Below are positions 44,062-52,736 of a DNA stretch of 64,000 nt, one piece after another. A program made the translations under genes and the position numbers. Numbering within the stretch: the stretch's first letter is position 1; the number at the start of each line of letters is the position of its first letter. The DNA is from Sphingobacterium chungjuense (GTDB lineage Bacteria > Bacteroidota > Bacteroidia > Sphingobacteriales > Sphingobacteriaceae), in NCBI RefSeq assembly GCF_011316935.1, contig NZ_WLYS01000001.1:744001-808000 (forward strand). Reading direction: 5' to 3'. The notes under the pieces were generated by a model that searched no databases, had not been told where the DNA came from, and worked only from the letters and a program-made list of their open reading frames with translations.

Positions 44062-44640
44062 ATGAGGCACAAAGATTTTAATGAGGAAGAGGTGCTGAGA
44101 AAAGCGATACAGATCTTTTGGGAAAAAGGCTACTACGCGACATCAATGCATGACCTGATCGACACGCTGGGCATTGGTCGTTCTAGCATTTATCACGCGT
44201 ATGGAGACAAACATAGTCTCTTTATAAAAGCACTTGAGCTATATCAGATCGACGGTACCGCCAGACTAATCAACATCATTGAAAGTGCTCCTTCTGTGAA
44301 AACAGGTATTAAAAACTTGCTAGATACCGTTATCTCAGACATATTTGAGAACCGATTTCCAGCAGGATGCTTCAAAGTCAATTCGGAAGTTGAGCTAGCG
44401 AACCACGATACTGATATTCAAAAACTTTTGTACGATGACGATCTTATCCTTGAGACCGCGCTTTATGAGGCGATTAAAGGCGGACAAGTAAATCAAGAAA
44501 TAGATAAAGCTAAAGATGCCTTAGCAACCGCCCGTTTTTTCATGAATACCGTAGCGGGCATGCGTGTTTATGCCAAATTCAGAAAAGATCGCAAGCTGTT
44601 TGAGGACATCGCCAAAACGGCACTTTCCGTGATTGAATAG
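44062..44640 (+). CDS. TetR-family transcriptional regulator
   Basis: 192 residues from ATG 44062. Helix-turn-helix near the N-terminus: EEVLRKAIQIFWEKGYYATS, then LIDTLGIGRSSIYHAYGDK, and the usual F/L-KAL. The C-terminal region (GCFKVNSEVELANHD, ARFFMNTVAGMRVYAKF) matches the TetR_C_16-like group. Likely represses the SDR gene and itself. Confidence 0.94.
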   Translation: MRHKDFNEEEVLRKAIQIFWEKGYYATSMHDLIDTLGIGRSSIYHAYGDKHSLFIKALELYQIDGTARLINIIESAPSVKTGIKNLLDTVISDIFENRFPAGCFKVNSEVELANHDTDIQKLLYDDDLILETALYEAIKGGQVNQEIDKAKDALATARFFMNTVAGMRVYAKFRKDRKLFEDIAKTALSVIE

Positions 44641-45112
44641 CTCCATTTTGTTCCGATTATTATTAGTTATTTTAGCAAATGATCAAACTTCGACTTTTTA
44701 CTTGGATGAGGTCCTACCAGATACGGTTCAAAAAACAAAAATTTTTAGACTGGAGGCAAAAACTAAAAGCGATGTGCGTTTGGAAAACTATGCCTCAATT
44801 ACTCTAGAAGATCTTTCGGCTCACAATCTCATTAGTACGCACGAGCACGCCATAGGTAGCATAAAGCGAAAAGCGGAGTTTGGGCATATTCCGTACGAAG
44901 GCTTAGTGCATTTTTATGTCATGGCGCGAACGGGAATTAGTCAGGCAGAATACAAAGCCCTATCTTCTAGTTTGGAAAGTAATGTATATAAAACCGAGAA
45001 AATAAGTCGTTATTCTTACCCTTTTTGGGAGGAGCTAGAGCCTTATGCAATCCCCACTATCAATAAGGATTTAGAAATCAAATTAAACAGCACGATGAGA
45101 TTAGTAGAATAG
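44641..45112 (+). pseudogene. Unclear reading frame behind tetR, no proper start codon
   Basis: A frame of about 157 codons runs from the tetR stop to TAG at 45112 with a protein-like composition (hydrophobic start FRLLLVILA, then acidic and helical: RLENYASITLEDLSAH, ISQAEYKALSSSLESN). There is no ATG before residue 100; TTG at 44633, inside tetR, is the only upstream start. It may be a 5'-truncated gene or a real gene with a rare start. I recognise no family. Confidence 0.35.
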
Positions 45113-45259
45113 ATTGAAAATGAAAAACTCATCGTGACTGCCTGAAATTTAACTACTGCCTTGTAATATGATCTGCGATTGGTAAATTCGTTTACAGAAT
45201 TTTATCATTGTCCAACAAACGAAATTTTCGTAATTTGCTTGTTCGACAACCCAGTTATT

Positions 45260-47920
45260 ATGCTCCAAAAATTATGTCTATTTCTCTCACTCTTTTGCTT
45301 TAGCGTAGCCAATGCACAACGTATAGATGATCGCATCAGCGCTTCGCGCGACCACTACGCAAATAATCAACAAGAAAAAATATATATCCATACGGATCGG
45401 CATCATTATACCGCCGGAGAAACCATCTGGTATAAAACATACAATACGCTTGGCATCACCAACATGCTTTCGGCACTAAGTGGGATCAATTATATAGAAC
45501 TGATCGATCCCAAAAATCGTATTGTGGCCGATCAACGGATTCAATTGGGCTTAGGATTAGGTTCCGGCAGTTTAACCTTAGCCGATACCTTAGTGGAGGG
45601 AAGTTATCGCTTACGTGCATACACAAATTGGATGCGGAACTTCCGCACAGATTACTTCTTCGAAAAATCACTCACCATTACCAACGGTAGAACAGATAAT
45701 ACGGTAACGCAAACCTCTCTGCGGTCGGACGGAAAAGACACATTCGTCGCCGTAGAACTGAAAACACTGAGCGGAAATCCGCTCCCAAAAACAACGGTGC
45801 GCTACCAAGTCATGGAAGGAGACAAGATTGCACAAAAAGGTAGTGAGCGCACCGACGAACAAGGACTAATCCTAATTAAAGTCACCGAAAAGAACAGAGA
45901 TAAGGATATTCAACTCTCCTTTACAAACCTGGATGAGCGACCCGTATCCAAAGTAATACATACCGCATCTATAAAACCGCAAAGCAGCGTACAGCTACTT
46001 CCAGAAGGCGGCAGAATTTTGGCAGGCACATTAAACAATATCGGTATCAAGGCGACCCGTTCGGATGGCCTTGGTGTAAAAGCAAAAGTAGAAATCGTTG
46101 ATGCCAAACAGGAGGTTATTGGAGCTGGCGAAACCAATCACTTAGGTATGGGAAGCATTGCCTTTCTTCCCTCTCCAGGTGAAAGCTACGCCTTTCGAGC
46201 GCTAATCGAAGGAGAAGACATCCAGCAGGTCCCAGCACCGTCAGTCGAATCTAGCGGCATGTCGTTTATGGTGAACAACCAAAATCCAACCAAGCTTTTT
46301 GCGCAGATGAACATCTCCGATGATCTGCTATCGGAAGATCCCGTGTATTTTGTGCTACATCACCTAGGCAACACCTTTTATGCTTCTCGCCAGAAAATGG
46401 ATCGCCAAAACATTGTTTTTAGCGTGGACAAAGAACCGTTGCCTTCTGGCGTTATAACCATTTCGGTATTGGATGCCGCTTTCAAACCTTTGTTTGAACG
46501 ACCCATATTTCTGTGGCAAGCGGCCGACTTCATGCCATTACAGATCAGTGCACCGAATAGCCGTCTTAGCACCCGCAAAAAAGTCGGCGTAACCATTGAA
46601 GTAGGCCTGCCGACAGATACCACACGCTTAGCCTCTTTATCAGCCTCTGTCGTTAATCTTGCCAAAGTGCAAGATACGACAGACCTCCACAGCAATATCT
46701 ATAGCGCTTTATTGCTCGAAGCAGATTTACAGGGTCATATAGAATCCCCTGGCTATTATTTTTCATCCGAAAATATAGAGGAAAAGCTTATTGATCTGGA
46801 TAAATTACTGTTGACACAAGGCTGGCGAAAATACGACTGGTCAGAAGACCCACAAGCGGTCGATACGGTCAAGGCTTTTGAAGCCGAAGTAGGCTTGACT
46901 ATCAAAGGATTCACCAAGAAATTGGGGCGAAAAGCTGCTGCCCCACTTTCTGAGGTTCAATTGATCTCTACCGAAAATCTCACCGACTATATCGATACGC
47001 TCAGCTCTGAGGAAGGATTTTTTCATTTCAAAGATTTACTTTTCCCAGATAGCGCTAAATTCCTGATTTCTGCCAAAGATCAAAAGGGGAAAAACAATAT
47101 TGATATCGTATTAGACTTGCCCGAACCGCCAGAAATCCACGCTTACGATGCTGGTAAAAACGACTTAAATAGCTTATATCTAGACGAATTATTGGCGTCC
47201 AAAAAATTCTTTCGCGAGTTGGAAGAAAAAGGATTGATGCCTAATACGATTGATATTGCCCAAGTCGTGGTCACGCGCAAAGTAGAAAAAGCACCTGAAC
47301 ACTCGCGCAATCTAAACGGGCCTGGGAATGCCGACCAGATTATAACTTGGGAAGAGTTACAAAATTTTGCCACAATAGATATGGCATTAAATGGTCGATT
47401 GCTTGGTGTTTATTTCCAAGGCGGTGTGCCTTATAGCACACGCAACAGGGCACCCATGCAAATCGTCCTTGATGGCATGTACGTAGAGCCAGAGATGTTA
47501 TCCACCATACCCGTTATGGATGTTGCTAGTATAGAAGTTTTGCGAAACATCAATTACACTTCCATTTACGGTTCTTTCGGTGGTAATGGCGTAATCGTAA
47601 TCACCACAAAGATTGGATCTGAAGGCCGAATCAATTATGTACCCAAAGGCATTTTGTCATTCACAGCAAAAGGCATTTCTGAAGCAAAAGAATTCTACCG
47701 ACCAACTTATGAGTTAGCGTCGGATCAGACTTTTGAAAATGATCTACGCACTATCATACATTGGCAACCATTTGTAGCAACAGATGAACATGGAAATGCG
47801 AGTTTTGACTTTTACACAAGTGATGAACCAGGCATATATCGAGTCATTCTTGAAGGTATCGATGTGAGCGGTAGAATAGGAAGGAAAGTGTTGGATATTT
47901 CGGTAGGGAAAGAAAACTAA
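45260..47920 (+). CDS. Secreted MG2-like protein with TonB-receptor plug but no barrel
   Basis: 886 residues from ATG 45260 (signal peptide ending SVANAQ). The N-terminal region has the macroglobulin MG2-like pattern (EKIYIHTDRHHYTAGETIWYK, LVEGSYRLRAYTNWMRNF). Several beta domains follow. Near residues 675-800 lies a plug domain (LNGRLLGVYFQGG, MQIVLDGMYVEPEM, VASIEVLRNINYTSIYG, NGVIVITTK), then a final beta sandwich (GNASFDFYTSDEPGIYRVIL). It ends without the 22-strand barrel. Such proteins are common in Bacteroidota; function unknown, presumably periplasmic or surface exposed. Confidence 0.8.
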   Translation: MLQKLCLFLSLFCFSVANAQRIDDRISASRDHYANNQQEKIYIHTDRHHYTAGETIWYKTYNTLGITNMLSALSGINYIELIDPKNRIVADQRIQLGLGLGSGSLTLADTLVEGSYRLRAYTNWMRNFRTDYFFEKSLTITNGRTDNTVTQTSLRSDGKDTFVAVELKTLSGNPLPKTTVRYQVMEGDKIAQKGSERTDEQGLILIKVTEKNRDKDIQLSFTNLDERPVSKVIHTASIKPQSSVQLLPEGGRILAGTLNNIGIKATRSDGLGVKAKVEIVDAKQEVIGAGETNHLGMGSIAFLPSPGESYAFRALIEGEDIQQVPAPSVESSGMSFMVNNQNPTKLFAQMNISDDLLSEDPVYFVLHHLGNTFYASRQKMDRQNIVFSVDKEPLPSGVITISVLDAAFKPLFERPIFLWQAADFMPLQISAPNSRLSTRKKVGVTIEVGLPTDTTRLASLSASVVNLAKVQDTTDLHSNIYSALLLEADLQGHIESPGYYFSSENIEEKLIDLDKLLLTQGWRKYDWSEDPQAVDTVKAFEAEVGLTIKGFTKKLGRKAAAPLSEVQLISTENLTDYIDTLSSEEGFFHFKDLLFPDSAKFLISAKDQKGKNNIDIVLDLPEPPEIHAYDAGKNDLNSLYLDELLASKKFFRELEEKGLMPNTIDIAQVVVTRKVEKAPEHSRNLNGPGNADQIITWEELQNFATIDMALNGRLLGVYFQGGVPYSTRNRAPMQIVLDGMYVEPEMLSTIPVMDVASIEVLRNINYTSIYGSFGGNGVIVITTKIGSEGRINYVPKGILSFTAKGISEAKEFYRPTYELASDQTFENDLRTIIHWQPFVATDEHGNASFDFYTSDEPGIYRVILEGIDVSGRIGRKVLDISVGKEN

Positions 47921-47983
47921 ATACGTGCAATCAATCTTTCCATTAACTTGTTATTAAAATACATAAACTATTACAATACAACC

Positions 47984-48754
47984 ATGAGTGAATTTTTAAA
48001 AACCCATATAGACGACCATGTGCTGCACGTGATTTTGCATCGTGGCAAGAGTAATGCGATGCACCTGGAAATGATACAGGAAATACAAGATGTATTTGCC
48101 AACGCAGAAAAAGACCCTGCGATCGAAGGTGTTGTTATCACCGGGCACGAAGGATTTTTCACTTCTGGGCTTGATCTGATCACGCTTTACGGATACGATG
48201 AGCGACAAATGGAAGTTTTCTGGGATGCATTTATTGATCTTTTGTACACAGTCACTGCTTTTCCAAAACCGTACGTCGCTGCCATCTCTGGCCATAGTCC
48301 AGCCGGAGGATGTGTTCTTGCCATCGCGGCAGATGCTCGTGTAATGGCCGAAGGCGAATACATTATTGGGTTGAATGAGGTTCCTGTAGGCATCATTGTG
48401 CCACATGGAATTTTTGATCTATATAGTTTTTGGATCGGTGAAGCGCAAGCGTACCGATTTCTACTAGAGGGCAAACTGCTATCACCACAAGAAGCGCTTC
48501 AGGTCGGCTTGGTCGACGAGGTTGTGGCGCTCGATAAAATTCAACGTAGCGCAGTACGGCACATCAAAAAATACACACAGCTAGAGAAAAATGCGTGGCA
48601 ACGTACCAAGTTAAATCTCCGTACGCGCGTATTGCAAAGCATGCAAGCCAACAAAGAGCAGACAATCGTAGAGATGCTGACACAATGGTGGAAACCATCG
48701 ACGCGTGCCGTGCTAAAAACCATAATCGATAATTTAACCGCTAAAAAAAGATAA
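47984..48754 (+). CDS. Crotonase-fold enoyl-CoA isomerase-like enzyme
   Basis: 256 residues from ATG 47984. Oxyanion-hole stretches FTSGLDL (59-65) and GHSPAGGC (103-110) and a Glu at 132 in IGLNEVPVGI resemble delta3,delta2-enoyl-CoA isomerase (mitochondrial ECI1), which moves cis/trans-3 double bonds to trans-2 during beta-oxidation of unsaturated acyl-CoA. One catalytic-type Glu and the GLNE motif favour isomerase over hydratase; this is inference from motif memory. It is 1 base from the dienoyl-CoA reductase-like gene, which supports the role. Confidence 0.85.
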   Translation: MSEFLKTHIDDHVLHVILHRGKSNAMHLEMIQEIQDVFANAEKDPAIEGVVITGHEGFFTSGLDLITLYGYDERQMEVFWDAFIDLLYTVTAFPKPYVAAISGHSPAGGCVLAIAADARVMAEGEYIIGLNEVPVGIIVPHGIFDLYSFWIGEAQAYRFLLEGKLLSPQEALQVGLVDEVVALDKIQRSAVRHIKKYTQLEKNAWQRTKLNLRTRVLQSMQANKEQTIVEMLTQWWKPSTRAVLKTIIDNLTAKKR

Positions 48755-48755
48755 A

Positions 48756-49628
48756 ATGAATATACAAGGTGCACTACGTGACGATGCTTTGCAAGGCAAA
48801 ACTATTGTCGTAACCGGTGGCGGAAGTGGTCTGGGAAAAGCGATGTCAACCTATTTCTCCGAGCTTGGGGCTAATGTGGTGATCTCAAGCAGAAAGCTTC
48901 CCGTGCTGGAAGAAGCAGCAAAAGAAATTGCAGAAAAAACAGGAGGCAAGGTATTGCCGGTTGCCTGTGATATCCGCCAAATTGATGAAGTAGAAAACTT
49001 GTGGAAACAAGCCGAAGAAGAATTTGGAAAGGTCGATGCGCTGCTGAATAATGCGGCTGGCAATTTCATTTCTCCGACGGAGCGCCTGTCGGCGAATGCT
49101 TTTTCGACCATTATCGATATCGTGTTAAAAGGTACCACCAATTGTACATTGACGTTTGGCAAGAAATGGATAGAAAAGAAACAAGCCGCTAGCATCCTCA
49201 ACATCGTAACCACTTACGCATTCACGGGTTCTGGTTATGTCGTTCCTTCTGCTGTGGCCAAAGGTGGCGTATTAGCCTTGACGCGATCTCTTGCGGTAGA
49301 ATGGGGGAAATACGGGATTCGAAACAATGCGATTGCGCCGGGCCCATTCCCTACGAAAGGCGCCTGGGAACGGCTGCTTCCCGGTAATTTAGCAGAAGAT
49401 TTTAGCTTCGAAAAAAGAGTGCCGCTAAAACGTGTTGGTGATCATCAAGAGTTGGCAAACTTGGCCGCGTTTTTGATATCAGATTTCGCGGGTTATATCA
49501 ATGGTGAAGTCGTTACAATCGACGGAGGCGAGTGGCTGCAAGGAGCAGGGCAATTCAACGGATTGGAAGCCATCACCTCGGATATGTGGGACAACATTGA
49601 GCAATCCATCCGGAAAAACAATAAGTAA
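48756..49628 (+). CDS. 2,4-dienoyl-CoA reductase-like SDR
   Basis: 290 residues. Nucleotide loop TGGGSGLG (20-27), NNAAGNFISPTERLS (98-112), and active-site residues Y154, S165 and K169 spaced as in mitochondrial DECR1, where Tyr and Lys are 15 apart and the usual YxxxK of SDRs is absent. DECR reduces 2,4-dienoyl-CoA with NADPH to 3-enoyl-CoA, the substrate of the isomerase encoded just upstream. The two together let the cell degrade polyunsaturated fatty acids. A lipoprotein gene follows 3 bases on. Confidence 0.88.
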   Translation: MNIQGALRDDALQGKTIVVTGGGSGLGKAMSTYFSELGANVVISSRKLPVLEEAAKEIAEKTGGKVLPVACDIRQIDEVENLWKQAEEEFGKVDALLNNAAGNFISPTERLSANAFSTIIDIVLKGTTNCTLTFGKKWIEKKQAASILNIVTTYAFTGSGYVVPSAVAKGGVLALTRSLAVEWGKYGIRNNAIAPGPFPTKGAWERLLPGNLAEDFSFEKRVPLKRVGDHQELANLAAFLISDFAGYINGEVVTIDGGEWLQGAGQFNGLEAITSDMWDNIEQSIRKNNK

Positions 49629-49631
49629 ACT

Positions 49632-50291
49632 ATGCGAAACATATTTTTTCTATTCCTGCTTACGTTCATATGGATCTGCGCATCATGTAACAACACCAAA
49701 AAGCAAGAAAGTTCAGAATCCGACATGGATTCTACTGTATTGATGAATGATGACCTATTAAATGCCAATATTAACAGCGATCGCCGCTTTGTATCGGACA
49801 TGGTTACCGCATTTATTAAGGCGTATAATGAACGGGATAACGAAAAAATAAATAGTTACATCCATCCCGAGGCCGGCATCATATTCATCCATCGCCCCGG
49901 TGCAATGGATTGGTTTGAAAAAGTCTCTAAAATAGATTTCGATAGCCCCGTGCCATCCTACTACCCATATGCCAGCGCAGAGAATGATTATGAAATCAAG
50001 TACGAAGTTGCGCCGAAATACGATTGTGGGTCAGAGAAATGGAACAAAATGGGTTTGTTTATAGACCTCACGACGGCCACCAACTTACTAAAACCCATTG
50101 CCACCAATCTTAATGAGTTTGAAGATGTGCAGCTCGATCCCAATTATCTAAAACAAATAGAAACGGCAGAAAAAGATAGTTACCGAGTTGTCCTGACAAC
50201 ACCTACTCCACTGATTTTTCATGTAAAACAGTTTGGTAACAACTGGTATGTCACCATACTTGATCGCGGTTATGCAGACTGTGGCGCATAA
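49632..50291 (+). CDS. Unknown lipoprotein, 219 residues
   Basis: Signal with lipobox ICAS-C19 (after FLFLLTFIWI). The mature part starts with a low-complexity acidic linker, then a domain with FVSDMVTAFIKAYNERDNEK and IHPEAGIIFIHRPG, somewhat like nuclear-transport-factor-2-type folds. Two further cysteines (YDCGSEK, YADCGA) may form a bridge. Transcribed with the fatty-acid gene pair (3-base gap), link unknown. Confidence 0.7.
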   Translation: MRNIFFLFLLTFIWICASCNNTKKQESSESDMDSTVLMNDDLLNANINSDRRFVSDMVTAFIKAYNERDNEKINSYIHPEAGIIFIHRPGAMDWFEKVSKIDFDSPVPSYYPYASAENDYEIKYEVAPKYDCGSEKWNKMGLFIDLTTATNLLKPIATNLNEFEDVQLDPNYLKQIETAEKDSYRVVLTTPTPLIFHVKQFGNNWYVTILDRGYADCGA

Positions 50292-50362
50292 TTGCGATTC
50301 CAAATAGAGAATCTGCTATTAAAAGGTTATATTTAATCCATAAAAATCGATAAAATTTATAT

Positions 50363-52102
50363 ATGTCTATAATTGATCTTGCTACCCAATCCCGGGTAGA
50401 TCGCTGGTTAACCGAAGAATACGATGCTGAAACTGTAACTGCTGTACAACAATTGATTGATACCAACCAGGAAACAGAATTGGTAGATTCTTTTTACAAA
50501 GCACTTGAATTTGGTACAGGCGGTCTCCGCGGCATCATGGGCGTCGGCTCTAACCGGATCAATAAATATACATTGGGCCAGGCGACGCAGGGATTGGCCA
50601 ATTACCTTAAAAAACAATTTCCAGACCAACCGCTGAAAGTAGCCGTATCGTACGATAGCCGCAACAATTCACAGAAATTAGGTCATTTGGTAGCTGATGT
50701 TTTTTCCGCAAATGATATCGAAGTGTATCTTTTTGAAGAATTGCGCCCTACCCCAATGTTATCTTTCGCCGTTCGACATTTTGGTTGTCAGTCTGGTGTG
50801 ATGTTAACGGCTTCGCACAATCCTAAAGAATACAATGGCTATAAAGCCTATTGGAACGATGGCGGACAATTAGTCGCTCCTCATGATAAAAATGTAATAG
50901 AAGAGGTCAATGCCATTCAGTCAGTGCGCGACATCCAATTCGAGCGCAAGGCAGAACATATTCATTTGGTGAAAGAAGACTTTGATGAGATCTATATTCA
51001 AGCCAATAAAGCATTGAGCATTAATCCAGATGTCGTTGCCGCACAAAAAGATCTAAAGATCGTCTTCTCTCCTATTCATGGTACAGGCATTACGCTAGTA
51101 CCCAAAATCTTAAAGGCTTGGGGATTTGAAAATGTACATATCGTAGAAGAACAGGCAGAGCCAAATGGCGATTTCCCAACCGTGGTGTATCCGAATCCAG
51201 AGGAAGAAGAAGCGATGTCTATGGCCACCAAGCAAGGCAAAGCACTCGATGCAGATATCGTGATGGCAACAGATCCAGATGCGGATCGCGTAGGATTAGC
51301 GGTGAAGAATCATGCTGGCGAGATTCAGTTGTTAAACGGGAATCAAATCGGTAGTTTATTGACCTATTATGTGCTTTCAGCGCGCAAAGAGAAAGGCGAA
51401 TTGCAAGAAAACAATTATGTGGTAAAAACCATTGTAACAACCAACTTGATTTCAGATATCGCGAGTAGCTTCTCGGTAAAAACCGAAGAAACATTGACCG
51501 GTTTCAAATTTATTGGTGAGGTGATGACTAAGCTTGAAGGTCAAGAAAAATACTTGGTCGGTGGTGAAGAAAGTTATGGTTTCTTAGTTGGTGATTTGGT
51601 AAGAGATAAGGATGCGATCAACTCCTGTGCATTTATTGCAGAAATGGCTGCCTATTTCAAAAGCAAAGGCAAATCTTTATTTGACGTCCTGACAGAGCTT
51701 TATACAACGTACGGCTGTTACCAAGAAAAACTGATTTCTTTAACGAAAAAAGGGAAAGCTGGTGCAGAAGAGATCAAACAGATGATGGCGGATTTACGGG
51801 CGAACCTACCAACAACTTTGGGCGGCATTGAAGTTAAGGAAGTCCGTGATTATCAAGCTTCGATAGCTACTTCACCAGCAGATGGCAGCACGACAGCTAT
51901 TAACCTTCCTAAGTCGGATGTGTTGCAGTTCATCACGGTTGATGGTGATGTGATCTCAGCGCGTCCTTCGGGCACGGAGCCAAAGATCAAATTCTACTGT
52001 TCGGTGAAAACAGCATTGCAAGATGCAACGCAATACGATCAGACGGCCGTGCAACTGGAAGAGAAAGTTACGCGCATCATGGCGGATATCGTCAAAGATT
52101 AA
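50363..52102 (+). CDS. Alpha-D-phosphohexomutase (phosphoglucomutase, PGM2-like)
   Basis: 579 residues. Phosphoserine loop TASHNP with S151, metal loop DPDADR, sugar-binding GGEESYGF, phosphate-binding RPSGTEPKIKFY. Interconverts glucose-1-phosphate and glucose-6-phosphate, or the mannose or pentose equivalents. Length and GEESYGF favour the PGM2/PgcA type. The Nudix gene follows 27 bases on. Confidence 0.95.
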   Translation: MSIIDLATQSRVDRWLTEEYDAETVTAVQQLIDTNQETELVDSFYKALEFGTGGLRGIMGVGSNRINKYTLGQATQGLANYLKKQFPDQPLKVAVSYDSRNNSQKLGHLVADVFSANDIEVYLFEELRPTPMLSFAVRHFGCQSGVMLTASHNPKEYNGYKAYWNDGGQLVAPHDKNVIEEVNAIQSVRDIQFERKAEHIHLVKEDFDEIYIQANKALSINPDVVAAQKDLKIVFSPIHGTGITLVPKILKAWGFENVHIVEEQAEPNGDFPTVVYPNPEEEEAMSMATKQGKALDADIVMATDPDADRVGLAVKNHAGEIQLLNGNQIGSLLTYYVLSARKEKGELQENNYVVKTIVTTNLISDIASSFSVKTEETLTGFKFIGEVMTKLEGQEKYLVGGEESYGFLVGDLVRDKDAINSCAFIAEMAAYFKSKGKSLFDVLTELYTTYGCYQEKLISLTKKGKAGAEEIKQMMADLRANLPTTLGGIEVKEVRDYQASIATSPADGSTTAINLPKSDVLQFITVDGDVISARPSGTEPKIKFYCSVKTALQDATQYDQTAVQLEEKVTRIMADIVKD

Positions 52103-52129
52103 TACAAACAATCCATCAAAAAAGCACTC

Positions 52130-52675
52130 ATGACGGAACCGTGGAAGATCCTACAATCCGAATACATTATAAAGCGCCCCTGGGCGACCTTACGGGTCGA
52201 CCAGGTGCAATTGCCCAATGGCCTCGTTAAAGACGAATACTATATTCTTGAATACCCAAAATGGGTCAATATGGTGGGCTTCACCGAAGACAACAAAATT
52301 GTTTTTGTTCGGCAGTATCGTCATGGCGCAGAAAAAGTTCTCTTAGAACTTCCAGCTGGCGTGGTCGAGGATGGCGAAGAGCCCGAAGTAGCGGCGCGCC
52401 GCGAAATGATGGAAGAAACGGGCTACGAATTCGACGAAGTAACGGAGATTTGTCAGCTTTACGCCAATCCCGCAACAAGCGGCAACCTCACGTATACGTA
52501 TGTGATGAAAGGCGGACGTAAAGTGGCCGAGCAGCAGCTCGATGATTCGGAAGATATAGAAGTGGTGATTCTATCGATCGATGAGGCCAAAAAAATGCTG
52601 CTGAAGAATGGCATTGGACAGGCACTGCACACTTCCGCATTATTCTATGTATTGCATCACGAGGGGCTGTTTTAG
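52130..52675 (+). CDS. Nudix hydrolase, ADP-ribose pyrophosphatase-like
   Basis: 181 residues. Nudix box at 77-99 (G-x5-E-x7-REMMEETG), preceded by ADPRase-type strand VFVRQYRHGAEKVLLELPAG, and with proline-bearing YANPATS behind the box, as in ADP-ribose hydrolases. Breaks ADP-ribose or sugar nucleotides to AMP plus sugar phosphate. Probably co-transcribed with the mutase. Confidence 0.93.
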   Translation: MTEPWKILQSEYIIKRPWATLRVDQVQLPNGLVKDEYYILEYPKWVNMVGFTEDNKIVFVRQYRHGAEKVLLELPAGVVEDGEEPEVAARREMMEETGYEFDEVTEICQLYANPATSGNLTYTYVMKGGRKVAEQQLDDSEDIEVVILSIDEAKKMLLKNGIGQALHTSALFYVLHHEGLF

Positions 52676-52723
52676 ATCATATACTATCTGTAGAATTAAA
52701 TCTATTTAGCGCGTAAGAATTTA

Positions 52724-52731
52724 TAACTTTG
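52724..52731 (+). promoter_or_regulatory. -7 box TAACTTTG, 5 nt before the start codon of 52737
   Basis: Perfect TAnnTTTG; CCGCC separates it from ATG. Confidence 0.65.
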
Positions 52732-52736
52732 CCGCC

